DNA of 27,378 bases from Deltaproteobacteria bacterium (GTDB lineage: Bacteria; Desulfobacterota; DSM-4660; Desulfatiglandales; Desulfatiglandaceae), in contig JAGHEC010000092.1 of the NCBI GenBank assembly GCA_021159525.1, forward strand, positions 1 through 27,378. Reading direction: 5' to 3'. The notes under the pieces were generated by a model. The model saw only the letters and a list, made by a program, of their open reading frames with translations. It searched no databases and was not told the DNA's origin. This document shows positions 15,523-23,832 of this stretch, piece by piece. A program made the position numbers and the translations under genes. Every line of letters starts with the position of its first letter. The stretch's first letter is position 1.

Positions 15523-15637
15523 CTCAATAATTCGGGGGATAAGAGCGAACATACCACCGGGGCAGGGTGATTTTTCTTCCCCTCCGGGCCTCCGGGCCTG
15601 TCTCTTCAGAAAAACCCTCCTGACCCTATTTATTGAG
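15523..15637 (-). repeat. Dispersed palindromic repeat, copy 3 (inverted)
   Basis: A 115-bp element with CTCAATAA and TTATTGAG at its ends. Read on the minus strand it aligns along its whole length with copy 2: AGGAGGGTTTTTCTGA, then GGAAGAAAAATCA, CTGCCCCGGTGGTA and ATTATTGAG. Its centre carries tandem GCCCGGAG units as in copy 1, whereas copy 2 has one unit flipped. It lies between etfA and the tRNA promoter, with its right end directed at the tRNA gene. Confidence 0.85.
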
Positions 15638-15693
15638 CCAGGGCCCATCCACCAATAGATTTTGGGCGTCCGGATGGAGGGCGAATTGAACAG

Positions 15694-15727
15694 GACAGGG
15701 ATTGAAGGAGACTGCTCAACCCCTGTC
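15694..15727 (-). terminator. Hairpin downstream of etfA
   Basis: GACAGGG (15694-15700) pairs with CCCTGTC (15721-15727), and TTGA/TCAA extends the stem past one mismatch. It lies 17 bp after the etfA stop on the minus strand. No U-run is present, so its role as a terminator is tentative. Confidence 0.35.
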
Positions 15728-15743
15728 ATGCCCGTCCACTGCG

Positions 15744-16727
15744 CTATACGTACTTTTTGGCCTCTTCCGTCAATGCCGGAACCACGTCAAAAAGATCAGC
15801 CACCACCCCGTAGTCGGCCTTCTGAAAGATGGGGGCATCCGGATCCTTGTTAATGGCAACGATAATCTTCGAAGTGCTCATGCCTGCCAGGTGCTGAATC
15901 GCCCCGGAAATGCCGCAAGCCACGTAGAGATTGGGGGATACAACCTTCCCCGTCTGGCCCACTTGGTCTGTGTGGGGTCGCCACCCTGCATCCACGGCCG
16001 AACGGGAAGCTCCTACGCTGGCGCCGATGACATCTGCTAATTCTTCCAAAATATTGTAATTTTCAGGGCCTTTCATGCCCCGGCCACCCGATACGATCTT
16101 GTCCGCCTCTGTCAGGTCGACCTTGCCGCTTTCGTCCCTGAGCGCTTCCACCACCTTTGTCTTTAGTTCCGCATCGTCCAGAGTAAAAGTAGCATCCGAG
16201 ACCTCAGCGGTTCTGGAAGGATCAGGCTCGTTGACCGCCATCACCTTTGGCCTGGCCGTAGCCAGCTGGGGCCAGCTGTTCACAAAGGTGACTTTTGCGT
16301 AGGCCTTGCCTGCATAGATGGGCCGGGTAGCCACAAGGTTTCCCTCCTCAACGGCAAAGGCCGTGCAGTCCTGGGCCATGGCCACGTCCAGCCTGGCTGC
16401 CAGTCTGCCTGCCAGATCTTTTCCCTGGACCGAGGCGCCCAGCAGCAGCAGGGCCGGATCATTCGCCTTCACCAACTGGGAAATTACCGCGACGTAGGCA
16501 TCTGTTGTGTACGGCTCCAGCCGCGGATCATCTGCCACCAGGACCTTGTCTGCTCCATAAGCCCCGAATTCGCCTGCCTTGTCTTTGATATCGGCGCCAA
16601 GCAGCACCACTGTCAGTTCCTGACCCAGGGCATCGGCCAGCCGTCTTCCTTCACTAACCAGCTCATAACTTATCTTTCGAATCTCTCCATCCCTTTGCTC
16701 AGCAATTGTCCAAACTCCTTGTGCCAT
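15744..16727 (-). CDS. etfA: Electron transfer flavoprotein, alpha subunit
   Basis: A 327-aa EtfA, which binds FAD and with EtfB carries electrons from acyl-CoA dehydrogenases or similar enzymes. The C-terminal FAD domain shows the family signature in full: GASRSAVDAGW, QVGQTGKVVSP, LYVACGISGAIQHLAGM and INKDPDAPIF. The N-terminal domain is the usual alpha/beta fold. The ATG at 16727 is chosen because AAGGAG lies 8 nt before it; a longer frame to 16778 has extra residues not found in the family. It follows etfB by 76 bp. There is no iron-sulfur or ferredoxin extension, so it is an ordinary-size EtfA. Whether it serves beta-oxidation or a bifurcating complex cannot be told here, but the FadR-like regulator favours fatty or other acyl-CoA oxidation. 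Confidence 0.95.
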   Translation of the reverse strand: MAQGVWTIAEQRDGEIRKISYELVSEGRRLADALGQELTVVLLGADIKDKAGEFGAYGADKVLVADDPRLEPYTTDAYVAVISQLVKANDPALLLLGASVQGKDLAGRLAARLDVAMAQDCTAFAVEEGNLVATRPIYAGKAYAKVTFVNSWPQLATARPKVMAVNEPDPSRTAEVSDATFTLDDAELKTKVVEALRDESGKVDLTEADKIVSGGRGMKGPENYNILEELADVIGASVGASRSAVDAGWRPHTDQVGQTGKVVSPNLYVACGISGAIQHLAGMSTSKIIVAINKDPDAPIFQKADYGVVADLFDVVPALTEEAKKYV

Positions 16728-16803
16728 TTTTATCTCCTTACCTGTCTGTATTGATTCCACATTGTAACGCCACAGCAAGACATGTTCATATTCGGCAGAA
16801 GGT

Positions 16804-17598
16804 TTAGAGGACCTTTGCCTCTTCGTGGAGCAGCTTTGCTAACTGGGCGGCCTTTTCCTGCGGCGTTTCCCCTTCGATGATCTTCCCCGCGGCCCTGGCC
16901 GGAGGCGGCGTCAGCTCCAGGATCTTGAGTTTTCTTGCATCAAGTCCGAATGCACTGCTGTCCAGGCCCAAATCCCCGAGGGACTTCTCCGCAAGGGGTT
17001 TCTTCTTGGCCTTCATGATCCCGGGCAGTGAGGCATATCGAGGTTCGTTCAGGCCCTTCTGTGCGGTGATGAGGGCGGGGAGCGGGGATGTGATGACCAG
17101 GGTCTCCCCTTCAATGGGCCGTTCCACCTTGACTGAGTGGCCGTCCTCGCTTACCTCCACCTTAACAATCAGGGAAAGCTGAGGGATACCCAGGAACTCG
17201 GCGATAGCAGCACCCACAATACCCAGGTCATCGTCAACCCCCCGCTGACCGGTAAAGATCAGGTCGTATTCAAGTTCCTTGATAGCAGCGGCCAATGCCT
17301 TTGCATGGGCCAGGGAATCGCTCCCTTCCAGGGCATCGTCGCTGATAAGAATCCCTTTGTCCGCACCCATGGCAAGGGCGGTGCGTATGGATTCAGTGAC
17401 TCTCTTGGGTCCGAGGCCGATGACCGTGACCTCGCCCCCGTGCTTTTCCTTGAGGCGCAAGGCCTCTTCCACGCCGAATTCATCATAAGGGTTCATGACC
17501 CACTTGATATCGTCGGTTACAATGGACTGGTTGTCCCCTGCAATCTTGATCTGGGTTTCTGTATCCGGCACCTGTTTTAGACAAACGATAATGTTCAC
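16804..17598 (-). CDS. etfB: Electron transfer flavoprotein, beta subunit
   Basis: A 264-aa EtfB, partner of EtfA in the soluble flavoprotein. It begins MNIIVCLKQVPDTE and carries WVMNPYDEFGVEEALRLKE, the DDDLGIVGAAIAEFLGIP block and the signature region VERPIEGETLVITSPLPALIT. The start is a GTG with a strong AAGGAGG about 6 nt upstream. It lies between etfA and the tetR-type gene, on the same strand. The order regulator-etfB-etfA resembles the fadR-containing operon of Bacillus subtilis, in which a FadR-type TetR repressor and etfBA are cotranscribed. Confidence 0.95.
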   Translation of the reverse strand: MNIIVCLKQVPDTETQIKIAGDNQSIVTDDIKWVMNPYDEFGVEEALRLKEKHGGEVTVIGLGPKRVTESIRTALAMGADKGILISDDALEGSDSLAHAKALAAAIKELEYDLIFTGQRGVDDDLGIVGAAIAEFLGIPQLSLIVKVEVSEDGHSVKVERPIEGETLVITSPLPALITAQKGLNEPRYASLPGIMKAKKKPLAEKSLGDLGLDSSAFGLDARKLKILELTPPPARAAGKIIEGETPQEKAAQLAKLLHEEAKVL

Positions 17599-17762
17599 GT
17601 TATCCTCCTTTCTTTAAAGCCCGTTAATTGATGGGTCGCCAACGAGAGCCCTGGACCCCATGATAGGAACGCCCGTTCTTTGCCCCCTGCTTCACTCATA
17701 GCTGAGAAATCAACGCGTCATATGCTGAGGTCCGCCGGCGACTTATACATGCAAATGTCGGC

Positions 17763-18380
17763 CTATGCCCGGCTGCGCCGCGAATCGGGACAAACCGTTA
17801 TCCCATCCAAAAAGTATTCACTGATTTGCCCCGCGACGGTCTTGATATCATATTGTCTGCGACTTGACAATACCCAACACCGCGACACTTCATCCAGTGC
17901 CCCAAAAAAGGCCCTCTTGGCCACATTGGGGACCACGCTTTTCTTAAAAAGCCCGCAATTCTGGCCCTCGACAATAATATCTTCAATAATGTTCAGATAT
18001 TGGCTGAATTTCTCATTCTTGTATTCTTTCATAAACTTGCCGCTCTGGCGCAGTTCCACCTGAATAATCTCCGCCATATCCCTGTTTTTCTCTATAAGAT
18101 TCAGATGGGTCCTCGCGAATTCTTCCAGCTTTTTTACCGGATCTGTCAAGACCCTGATGCGGGAGTTCATATTGTCCAAAACAACCTGCATCTGTTCCTC
18201 AAACAGGGAGATGAGGATATCGTCCTTGTTGTCAAAATAGATATAGATGGTCCCATCCGCAACCCTGGCCTCCCTCGCAATCTCTGATATCCTGGACTGA
18301 TAGAAGCCCTTTCGGGCAAAAACCCGGGTGGCCGCAGCAATAATTCTTCGATATTTTTCGTTGTTTTTCCTTTTTGCCAT
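17763..18380 (-). CDS. TetR-family regulator, FadR (YsiA)-like
   Basis: A 205-aa TetR/AcrR repressor. The N-terminal domain (residues ~8-55) has the TetR helix-turn-helix, with ISEIAREARVADGTIYIYFDNKDDIL; the C-terminal ligand domain is of the fatty-acyl-CoA-responsive FadR type (FARTHLNLIEKNRDMAEIIQVELRQSGKFM). Such proteins repress fatty-acid degradation genes and are released by long-chain acyl-CoA. A near-perfect FadR-type operator overlaps its own promoter (18397-18414), implying autoregulation and probably control of the downstream etfBA genes. An acyl-CoA synthetase lies in the divergent operon. The ligand specificity is inferred. Confidence 0.88.
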   Translation of the reverse strand: MAKRKNNEKYRRIIAAATRVFARKGFYQSRISEIAREARVADGTIYIYFDNKDDILISLFEEQMQVVLDNMNSRIRVLTDPVKKLEEFARTHLNLIEKNRDMAEIIQVELRQSGKFMKEYKNEKFSQYLNIIEDIIVEGQNCGLFKKSVVPNVAKRAFFGALDEVSRCWVLSSRRQYDIKTVAGQISEYFLDGITVCPDSRRSRA

Positions 18381-18396
18381 GATGAATCACCGTTAA

Positions 18397-18414
18397 TGAA
18401 TGACTATTCATTCA
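18397..18414. promoter_or_regulatory. FadR-type operator
   Basis: TGAATGACTATTCATTCA is an imperfect palindrome (16 of 18 positions symmetric) and agrees with the Bacillus FadR consensus TGAATGAMTANTCATTCA as I recall it. It lies 17 bp before the tetR start codon, just downstream of the -10 hexamer, so bound repressor would cover the transcription start. I found no second copy in front of the ABC operon. Confidence 0.8.
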
Positions 18415-18419
18415 GGAAT

Positions 18420-18448
18420 TTAATACCATTCCATGCAGGCCTTGTCAA
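18420..18448 (-). promoter_or_regulatory. tetR promoter
   Basis: On the minus strand TTGACA (18443-18448), a 17-bp spacer and TATTAA (18420-18425) form a good sigma-70 promoter whose start point would fall in the operator. The expected leader is only about 30 nt. Confidence 0.65.
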
Positions 18449-18832
18449 GCCATTTATGCATCAATCTCCGGGCCGACAGTCCCGATGCATGGCGTGGCCC
18501 CATACCGGTTGGCCCTCCCTGTAAGACCGATTTCCTTGGAGAATGTACATATTTTAAGACAATTCATTTCATGAAACTCTTTGACGCTTATTGAAAATTT
18601 GAAGCCAATAACTGCTTGACAAAAAAATCTGACTTGGATTAAAGTGCCTCCATGCACCGTCCAAGGAAGCCGAATTCAACGCAAGAAGCAATCCGTCAGC
18701 TTGTGAACAGGCTCATGCAGCGGCCTGTCGATTCAAATCCAACAATTTCAAAGCGAAAGGGAGGTGATCCGGTTAAGGCGTGAGGTGTTGAGCATGTAGC
18801 GAATTAACTCTTTAGTCCCAAAGGAGGAAATC
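18449..18832. promoter_or_regulatory. Divergent intergenic region with ABC operon promoter
   Basis: This 384-bp stretch has no gene. It contains a likely + strand promoter: TTGACA at 18616-18621, an 18-bp spacer and TAAAGT at 18640-18645. About 190 bp of leader would then precede the substrate-binding protein gene, whose own site AAGGAGG is at 18821-18827. I saw no FadR-type operator here and no clear riboswitch. Confidence 0.55.
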
Positions 18833-20041
18833 ATGCGTAAAGGTCTTTTGTTGGCAACGATTTGTTTCGGTATCGCAGGCTTGATCGCTATCGGCATCCC
18901 CACGGGCGCTCTTGCCAAAGACATTAAAGCAGGGGCCGTCATCAACCTCACAGGTCCGGCATCCACTTGGGGCCAGTTCCATGCAAAAGGACAGCAGGAC
19001 TACTTCCGCTATATAAATGAGGTGAAGGGGGGCATCGCCGGCAACAAGATTAACTTGACGGTAGTGGACCATGCCTATAAGGTCCCCGAGGCCCTCAAAT
19101 ACGTAAAAAAATTCTGCACATCCGATAAAATGGACATGATCGCCACCTGGGATGCAGGCTCCGGGATCATGGCAAAACCCATCATTCAAAAATACAAAGT
19201 CCCCAACATCAACTACTCCACCTACCAGGGCATCCTCAAGCCCCCCGTCGCTTATGCCTATCTCCCCTTTGGAAGTTATGTCATGGATTCATACGCCGTC
19301 CTGGCCTATATCAAGGCCATCCATAAAGGGAGCGCCCCCCCCAAGGTAGGGCTTTTGACCTATAACAACGCTTATGGAAAATCGATCCACAAACCCAGCC
19401 GGGAATATGCCTCCAAAAACAACATAGAGATCGTCGCGATTGAGCAATTCCCGCCCAAGACCCTGGATCTCAATACCGAACTCCTGCGGCTGAAAGATAA
19501 AGGGGCCGAGTACATTTTCATGCAGTGTCTTCCCTCTGCCATCATTATGGCCCTCCAGTCTGCGGACCGTGTCAACTATGATGTTCCCTTCTTCGGGACC
19601 TGGACATCCACGGACCCGGATTTCTTCAAGCGGGGCGCGGGCCTGATCCGCGACCGGATGCACATGCAGTTCCCGGGATGCCTGCCGGGCGACGGCACGC
19701 CGGGTATCAAGCTGATTGAAAACCTCATGGCCCGGTACAAGACCGTGAAAAAATATGACGCCTCCTACTGGGAAGGCATCGTCATCGGCGCCATCATGGC
19801 ACGCGCCTTCCAGAGGGCCCATGACAAACTGGGCAAGATAGACAGCGAGTCCATCAATGTGGCCCTTGAAACCTTCCAAAATGAGGACTTCGGAGGGCTT
19901 ATTCCCAATATCACTTACACCAACACTGACCACGGAGGTTCTTTTACCGCCAGGATTGTAAAGATCAATGAAGATCAGACGCTGACACCGTTGACAAAAT
20001 TCTGGAACCCGAAAAAGGAAAAGGTGACGGTTCTAAAATGA
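18833..20041 (+). CDS. Liv-type ABC transporter substrate-binding protein
   Basis: A 402-aa periplasmic binding protein of the branched-chain amino acid type (Peripla_BP_6). A signal peptide occupies residues 1-28 (hydrophobic core, cleavage expected after ALA), and the mature domain opens KAGAVINLTGPAST and continues through PKVGLLTYNNAYG, the hinge of the first lobe, to a second lobe ending near residue 400. AAGGAGG lies 5 nt before the ATG. It is the first gene of a six-gene operon and its stop overlaps the next start (ATGA). Binding proteins of this class in anaerobic degraders take up amino acids but also aromatic and aliphatic acids. The acyl-CoA synthetase in the operon points to a carboxylic acid here, not leucine. 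Confidence 0.88.
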   Translation: MRKGLLLATICFGIAGLIAIGIPTGALAKDIKAGAVINLTGPASTWGQFHAKGQQDYFRYINEVKGGIAGNKINLTVVDHAYKVPEALKYVKKFCTSDKMDMIATWDAGSGIMAKPIIQKYKVPNINYSTYQGILKPPVAYAYLPFGSYVMDSYAVLAYIKAIHKGSAPPKVGLLTYNNAYGKSIHKPSREYASKNNIEIVAIEQFPPKTLDLNTELLRLKDKGAEYIFMQCLPSAIIMALQSADRVNYDVPFFGTWTSTDPDFFKRGAGLIRDRMHMQFPGCLPGDGTPGIKLIENLMARYKTVKKYDASYWEGIVIGAIMARAFQRAHDKLGKIDSESINVALETFQNEDFGGLIPNITYTNTDHGGSFTARIVKINEDQTLTPLTKFWNPKKEKVTVLK

Positions 20042-20868
20042 AAGCCTTCCGCGGTGAACCCAGCATCTTCACCTCGGCTCGGCCCGAAGACCGACGGGCC
20101 GAGCTGCAGGTGAATGATCTGACCCTCAAATTTGGCGGGATTACGGCCCTGACCAAGATCGAGCTTAATGTCCGAAACGGCGAGCTGGTATCAGTGATCG
20201 GACCTAACGGAGCAGGCAAGACCAGCCTTTTAAACTGCATTACCGGCTATTACAAGCCGCAGGAAGGACAGATCCTGTTTAACGGGCAGGATGTGACTCG
20301 CCTTTCAACACATCACCTTACCAGGCTCGGCATTGGTCGAACCTACCAGAACATAGAACTTTTCCCCGGCATGACAGTCCTCTCCAACATGCTGTTAGCC
20401 CGGCACGTCCATTGCGGCTACCATGTGGGAAAGGCATCCCTCTTCCTGAAAAGCGTACAAAAGGAAGAGGTCCGCCACCGGAAGGTCCTGGAGGAACTCA
20501 TCGATTTTTTGGAGATGCAGTCGATTCGCAACCAGCTTGTCGGCTCGCTTCCGTACGGCATGAGAAAGCGGGTTGAATTAGGCCGTGCCCTGGCCCTGGA
20601 ACCCAAGCTGTTGGTCCTTGACGAGCCTTTTGCGGGAATGACACTTGAGGAAAAGGAAGACATGGTCCGGTTTCTTGTGGAACTGAACGAGGCCTGGAAT
20701 CAGACCATGATTCTGGTGGAACATGACATGTCCATTGTCATGAGCATCTCCAAGCGCGTGGTCGTGTTCGACTTTGGGGTCAAGATCGCAGAGGGCTCTC
20801 CGGATTTTGTTCAGGATCATCCTCAGGTCATCAAGGCCTACCTCGGGGATACCTCCAAAATAGAATAA
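20038..20868 (+). CDS. Liv-type ABC transporter ATPase (LivG-like)
   Basis: A 276-aa ATP-binding subunit. Walker A is GPNGAGKT (55-62), the signature is LPYGMRKRVELGRAL (from 171; relatives usually read LSYGxQRxLEIARAL), and Walker B is LLVLDEP (191-197), followed by FAGM. An extra ~20-residue N-terminal leader precedes the usual start of the family. It overlaps the substrate-binding gene by 4 bp and is translated coupled to it. It should pair with the second ATPase at 24919 and with the two permeases to power uptake at the inner membrane. Confidence 0.92.
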   Translation: MKAFRGEPSIFTSARPEDRRAELQVNDLTLKFGGITALTKIELNVRNGELVSVIGPNGAGKTSLLNCITGYYKPQEGQILFNGQDVTRLSTHHLTRLGIGRTYQNIELFPGMTVLSNMLLARHVHCGYHVGKASLFLKSVQKEEVRHRKVLEELIDFLEMQSIRNQLVGSLPYGMRKRVELGRALALEPKLLVLDEPFAGMTLEEKEDMVRFLVELNEAWNQTMILVEHDMSIVMSISKRVVVFDFGVKIAEGSPDFVQDHPQVIKAYLGDTSKIE

Positions 20869-20958
20869 GGGGCCTCCATCAACCCATCCTGACCGGAAAT
20901 GTGCGCCGGGGCAATGAGGGGTGAGGAATGATGGAAGGGCAACAGGAAGAAGATATCT

Positions 20959-22905
20959 GTGAACGGCAAGAGCAAAATAGAACGTATTGATCAAGAGACA
21001 CTGTCTTCTTTGGGTCAATTTACTCTGCCCCAGATCCTGCTGAGACAGTCGGAGCGGCTGGGATCCGACCGGGTCGCCATGCGGGAAAAGGCCTATGGCA
21101 TCTGGCAGACCTATGACTGGAAGGATTATTTCCGGTACACGAAGCTGGTGGGGATGGGTCTGATCTCTTTAGGCCTCAAGAGGGGCGAGAATGTGGCCTT
21201 GATCGTGGATAACGGTCCGGAATGGCTTTTTGCAGAGCTGGGGGCCCAGTCCGCAGGCGCGGTGGTCGTCCCCCTCTTTACATCGGCCGTGGCCAAGGAG
21301 CTGGTCGAAGGGATCAACCGCATCCAGGCAGCGTATGTATTTGCACAGGATCAGGAGCAGGTGGACAAGGTCCTGGCCTGCAGGGGGGACCTTCCTAACA
21401 CGAGACGCGTGATCTACACGGACCCCACAGGCATGCGGACCTATGAAGACGATCCCTGGCTCATCAGTTTCAGCCAGCTGCTGGATCTGGGAGAGGAACT
21501 GGACAGTGAACAGCCCGAGCTTTACAATAAAGAATTGTGGGAGGGAAAGCCTGCCGATGTAGCCGTCATGCTCATGACATCCGGCACTACGGGGTTCCCC
21601 AAGCTGGTGATGTTGACCCATGCCAATTTTACGGATATGGCATCCAAATGGCTCCTGACCGCTCCCATCGGCATTGAGGACAACTGGATCTCCATCACTC
21701 CTACAGCCTGGATCGTTGATCAGATGTGGGGCGTGGGCGTGACGCTGTGCGGCGGCATGGTCATGAACTTTCCAGAGACCTTTGAGACGGCAGTGGACGA
21801 CCTTCGGGAGATCGGACCCACAGTAATCATCACTTCTTCCAGGTTCTGGGAGGATCTGGCATCCAAGATCCGTGTCAAGATCGACGATGCCGGATTCCTT
21901 AAGCGCCGGCTCTATGACATGTCACAGCGAATCGGCAAACAGATTCTGGATCTTCAATCCGATAAAAAAGAGATCCCCGCCATGCTCAGGCTGTTGCAGT
22001 GGCTGGGAATCCGAATCGTATCGCGGCCCCTGATGGATCGTGTGGGGTGCCTCAACTTCCGTGCGGCATACACAGGGGGCCATCCCATCAGTCCGGATGT
22101 AATCCGCTTTTTCAGGGCCAACAGCCTCAACCTGAAACAATGTTACGGACTAACAGAGACCTGCGGCATCTTTCAGGTGCAGCCCGATGAGGAGGTCAAA
22201 CCGGAGACCGTGGGGAAACCCCTTCCCGGCACAGAGATTCAGATCACCGAGGATCAGGAGGTACTGGTTCGAAGCAAGTCCATTTTTGTGGGATACTATC
22301 AAAATCCGGAAGCCACGGCCGAGGCCCTGAAAGACGGCTGGTTTCATACCGGAGATGCCGGATATTATGACGATGACGGCCATCTTCTCATCATCGGCCG
22401 CAAACAGGATATCATGCGGACCCGCGAAGGAGAGGCCTTTTCGCCTGATTTTATTGAGACCAGACTCAAGTTCAGTCCCTATATCAAAGAGGCGGTGATC
22501 TGGGGAGAAGGTCAGCAATATTTGACAGCCTTCATCAACATCGACTTTGGAAACGTGGGGAATTGGGCCGAAGACAGGAAAATCCCCTACACCACCTACA
22601 CAGACCTTTCCCAGCAGCCCGCGGTGGAGGAATTGATCCGGGGGGAGGTAGCCGAGGTCAACACCCAGTTGCCGGACCCGATGAAGCTGGTTCGCATCAT
22701 CTTGTTATATAAACTGCTGGATGCAGATGACGAAGAGCTGACCCGGACGGGCAAGGTGAGGCGTAAGTTTGTCTTTGAGCAATATAAGACCCTTATCGAC
22801 GCCATGTATTCGGACAAAACGGAAGTGCCTGTCAAGGGCCAGGTGCGATACAGGGATGGAACCGTAGGGACCATTGAAACAACCGTAAAGATACTAACGG
22901 TGTAA
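20959..22905 (+). CDS. Long-chain-type acyl-CoA synthetase (AMP-forming)
   Basis: A 648-aa adenylate-forming ligase, the size of long-chain fatty acyl-CoA synthetases. Motifs: the ATP loop MLMTSGTTGFPKLVMLTH (204-221), CYGLTETCG (395-403), GWFHTGDAGYYDDDGHL (460-476), GRKQDIM, and the C-terminal catalytic Lys region TRTGKVRRKF (K599). It activates a carboxylic acid to its CoA thioester with ATP. The start is a GTG at 20959 with a GGAAGA-type site; the two ATGs at 20928 and 20931 are out of frame. It sits inside the Liv operon between an ATPase and the first permease, with 16 bp to the latter. This suggests that uptake is coupled to activation of the imported acid. The substrate (fatty, branched or aromatic acid) is not decided by sequence. 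Confidence 0.92.
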   Translation: MNGKSKIERIDQETLSSLGQFTLPQILLRQSERLGSDRVAMREKAYGIWQTYDWKDYFRYTKLVGMGLISLGLKRGENVALIVDNGPEWLFAELGAQSAGAVVVPLFTSAVAKELVEGINRIQAAYVFAQDQEQVDKVLACRGDLPNTRRVIYTDPTGMRTYEDDPWLISFSQLLDLGEELDSEQPELYNKELWEGKPADVAVMLMTSGTTGFPKLVMLTHANFTDMASKWLLTAPIGIEDNWISITPTAWIVDQMWGVGVTLCGGMVMNFPETFETAVDDLREIGPTVIITSSRFWEDLASKIRVKIDDAGFLKRRLYDMSQRIGKQILDLQSDKKEIPAMLRLLQWLGIRIVSRPLMDRVGCLNFRAAYTGGHPISPDVIRFFRANSLNLKQCYGLTETCGIFQVQPDEEVKPETVGKPLPGTEIQITEDQEVLVRSKSIFVGYYQNPEATAEALKDGWFHTGDAGYYDDDGHLLIIGRKQDIMRTREGEAFSPDFIETRLKFSPYIKEAVIWGEGQQYLTAFINIDFGNVGNWAEDRKIPYTTYTDLSQQPAVEELIRGEVAEVNTQLPDPMKLVRIILLYKLLDADDEELTRTGKVRRKFVFEQYKTLIDAMYSDKTEVPVKGQVRYRDGTVGTIETTVKILTV

Positions 22906-22921
22906 GGGAGCGTTTGCAGGC

Positions 22922-23800
22922 ATGGAATTTTTTCTTCAGCTTCTGGTAAGCGGCATTTCACTGGGGTTTCTATATGCCCTTTCCGCACTCGGCTTTGTTA
23001 TGATCTTCAAGTCGAGCAGCGTTCTCAATTTCGCCCACGGCGAACTCATGGCCATCGGGGCCTTCCTGTTTCTGGCCCTCTCCGCCTGGGCAGACCTACC
23101 GATTGTTCTGGCCTTTGTGCTGACCCTCGCGGGGAGTTTTACCCTTGGGTTTATACTGGAGAAATTCTTCCTCCGGCCCCTTATCGGGGAGGCCCTCATC
23201 CAGGTCATCATGCTAACCCTGGGGCTGGCCCTCATGTTCAGGGGGCTGCTGCTCTTCATCTTCGGCGGAGACATCCACGATTACCCCGAATTCCTTCCCG
23301 AGGCCCTTTCCATGCAGTGGGGGAACATTCAGATCCCGGGCGTCTTTGTAGCGGCCATTATCATCGGGATCCTGTTTTTGATCCTCTTCGGATTCTTTTT
23401 TAAATATTCATCCCAGGGCATCTACATGCGGTCTGTGGCAGACAACCAGCCCGCAGCCCTCTCGCTGGGCGTACATGTGAGACGGGTCTTTGCCCTCTCG
23501 TGGGCCATTGCCGCCCTGGTCTGCGCCATGAGCGGCATTGTGCTGGGGATCATCAACGGGATCAATGTCCACGAACTGAGTTCCATCGGGCTCAAAGTGT
23601 TTCCCGTAGTAATCCTCGGAGGGCTGGACAGCATCGGGGGAGCCATCTTAGGGGGTGTCATTATCGGCCTGTTAGAGACATTCACCGGCGGTTACATCTC
23701 CACGTCGCTCAGGGAGATCATTCCCTATATCGTCTTGATCTTTATCCTTATGGTCAAGCCGTACGGGCTCTTCGGCCTGGTGGAAATCGAGCGGGTATAA
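22922..23800 (+). CDS. Liv-type ABC transporter permease (LivH-like)
   Basis: A 292-aa inner-membrane permease of typical LivH length with about eight membrane segments. The conserved N-terminal block LYALSALGFVMIFKSSSVLNFAHGELMAIGAF and the C-terminal cytoplasmic loop LKVFPVVILGGLDSIGGAILGG, which contacts the ATPase, are present. It starts 16 bp after the synthetase gene and is followed by the LivM-like gene. Confidence 0.93.
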   Translation: MEFFLQLLVSGISLGFLYALSALGFVMIFKSSSVLNFAHGELMAIGAFLFLALSAWADLPIVLAFVLTLAGSFTLGFILEKFFLRPLIGEALIQVIMLTLGLALMFRGLLLFIFGGDIHDYPEFLPEALSMQWGNIQIPGVFVAAIIIGILFLILFGFFFKYSSQGIYMRSVADNQPAALSLGVHVRRVFALSWAIAALVCAMSGIVLGIINGINVHELSSIGLKVFPVVILGGLDSIGGAILGGVIIGLLETFTGGYISTSLREIIPYIVLIFILMVKPYGLFGLVEIERV

Positions 23801-23832
23801 TCGTCAACCATACATCCTGAAGAGACGTAGAC

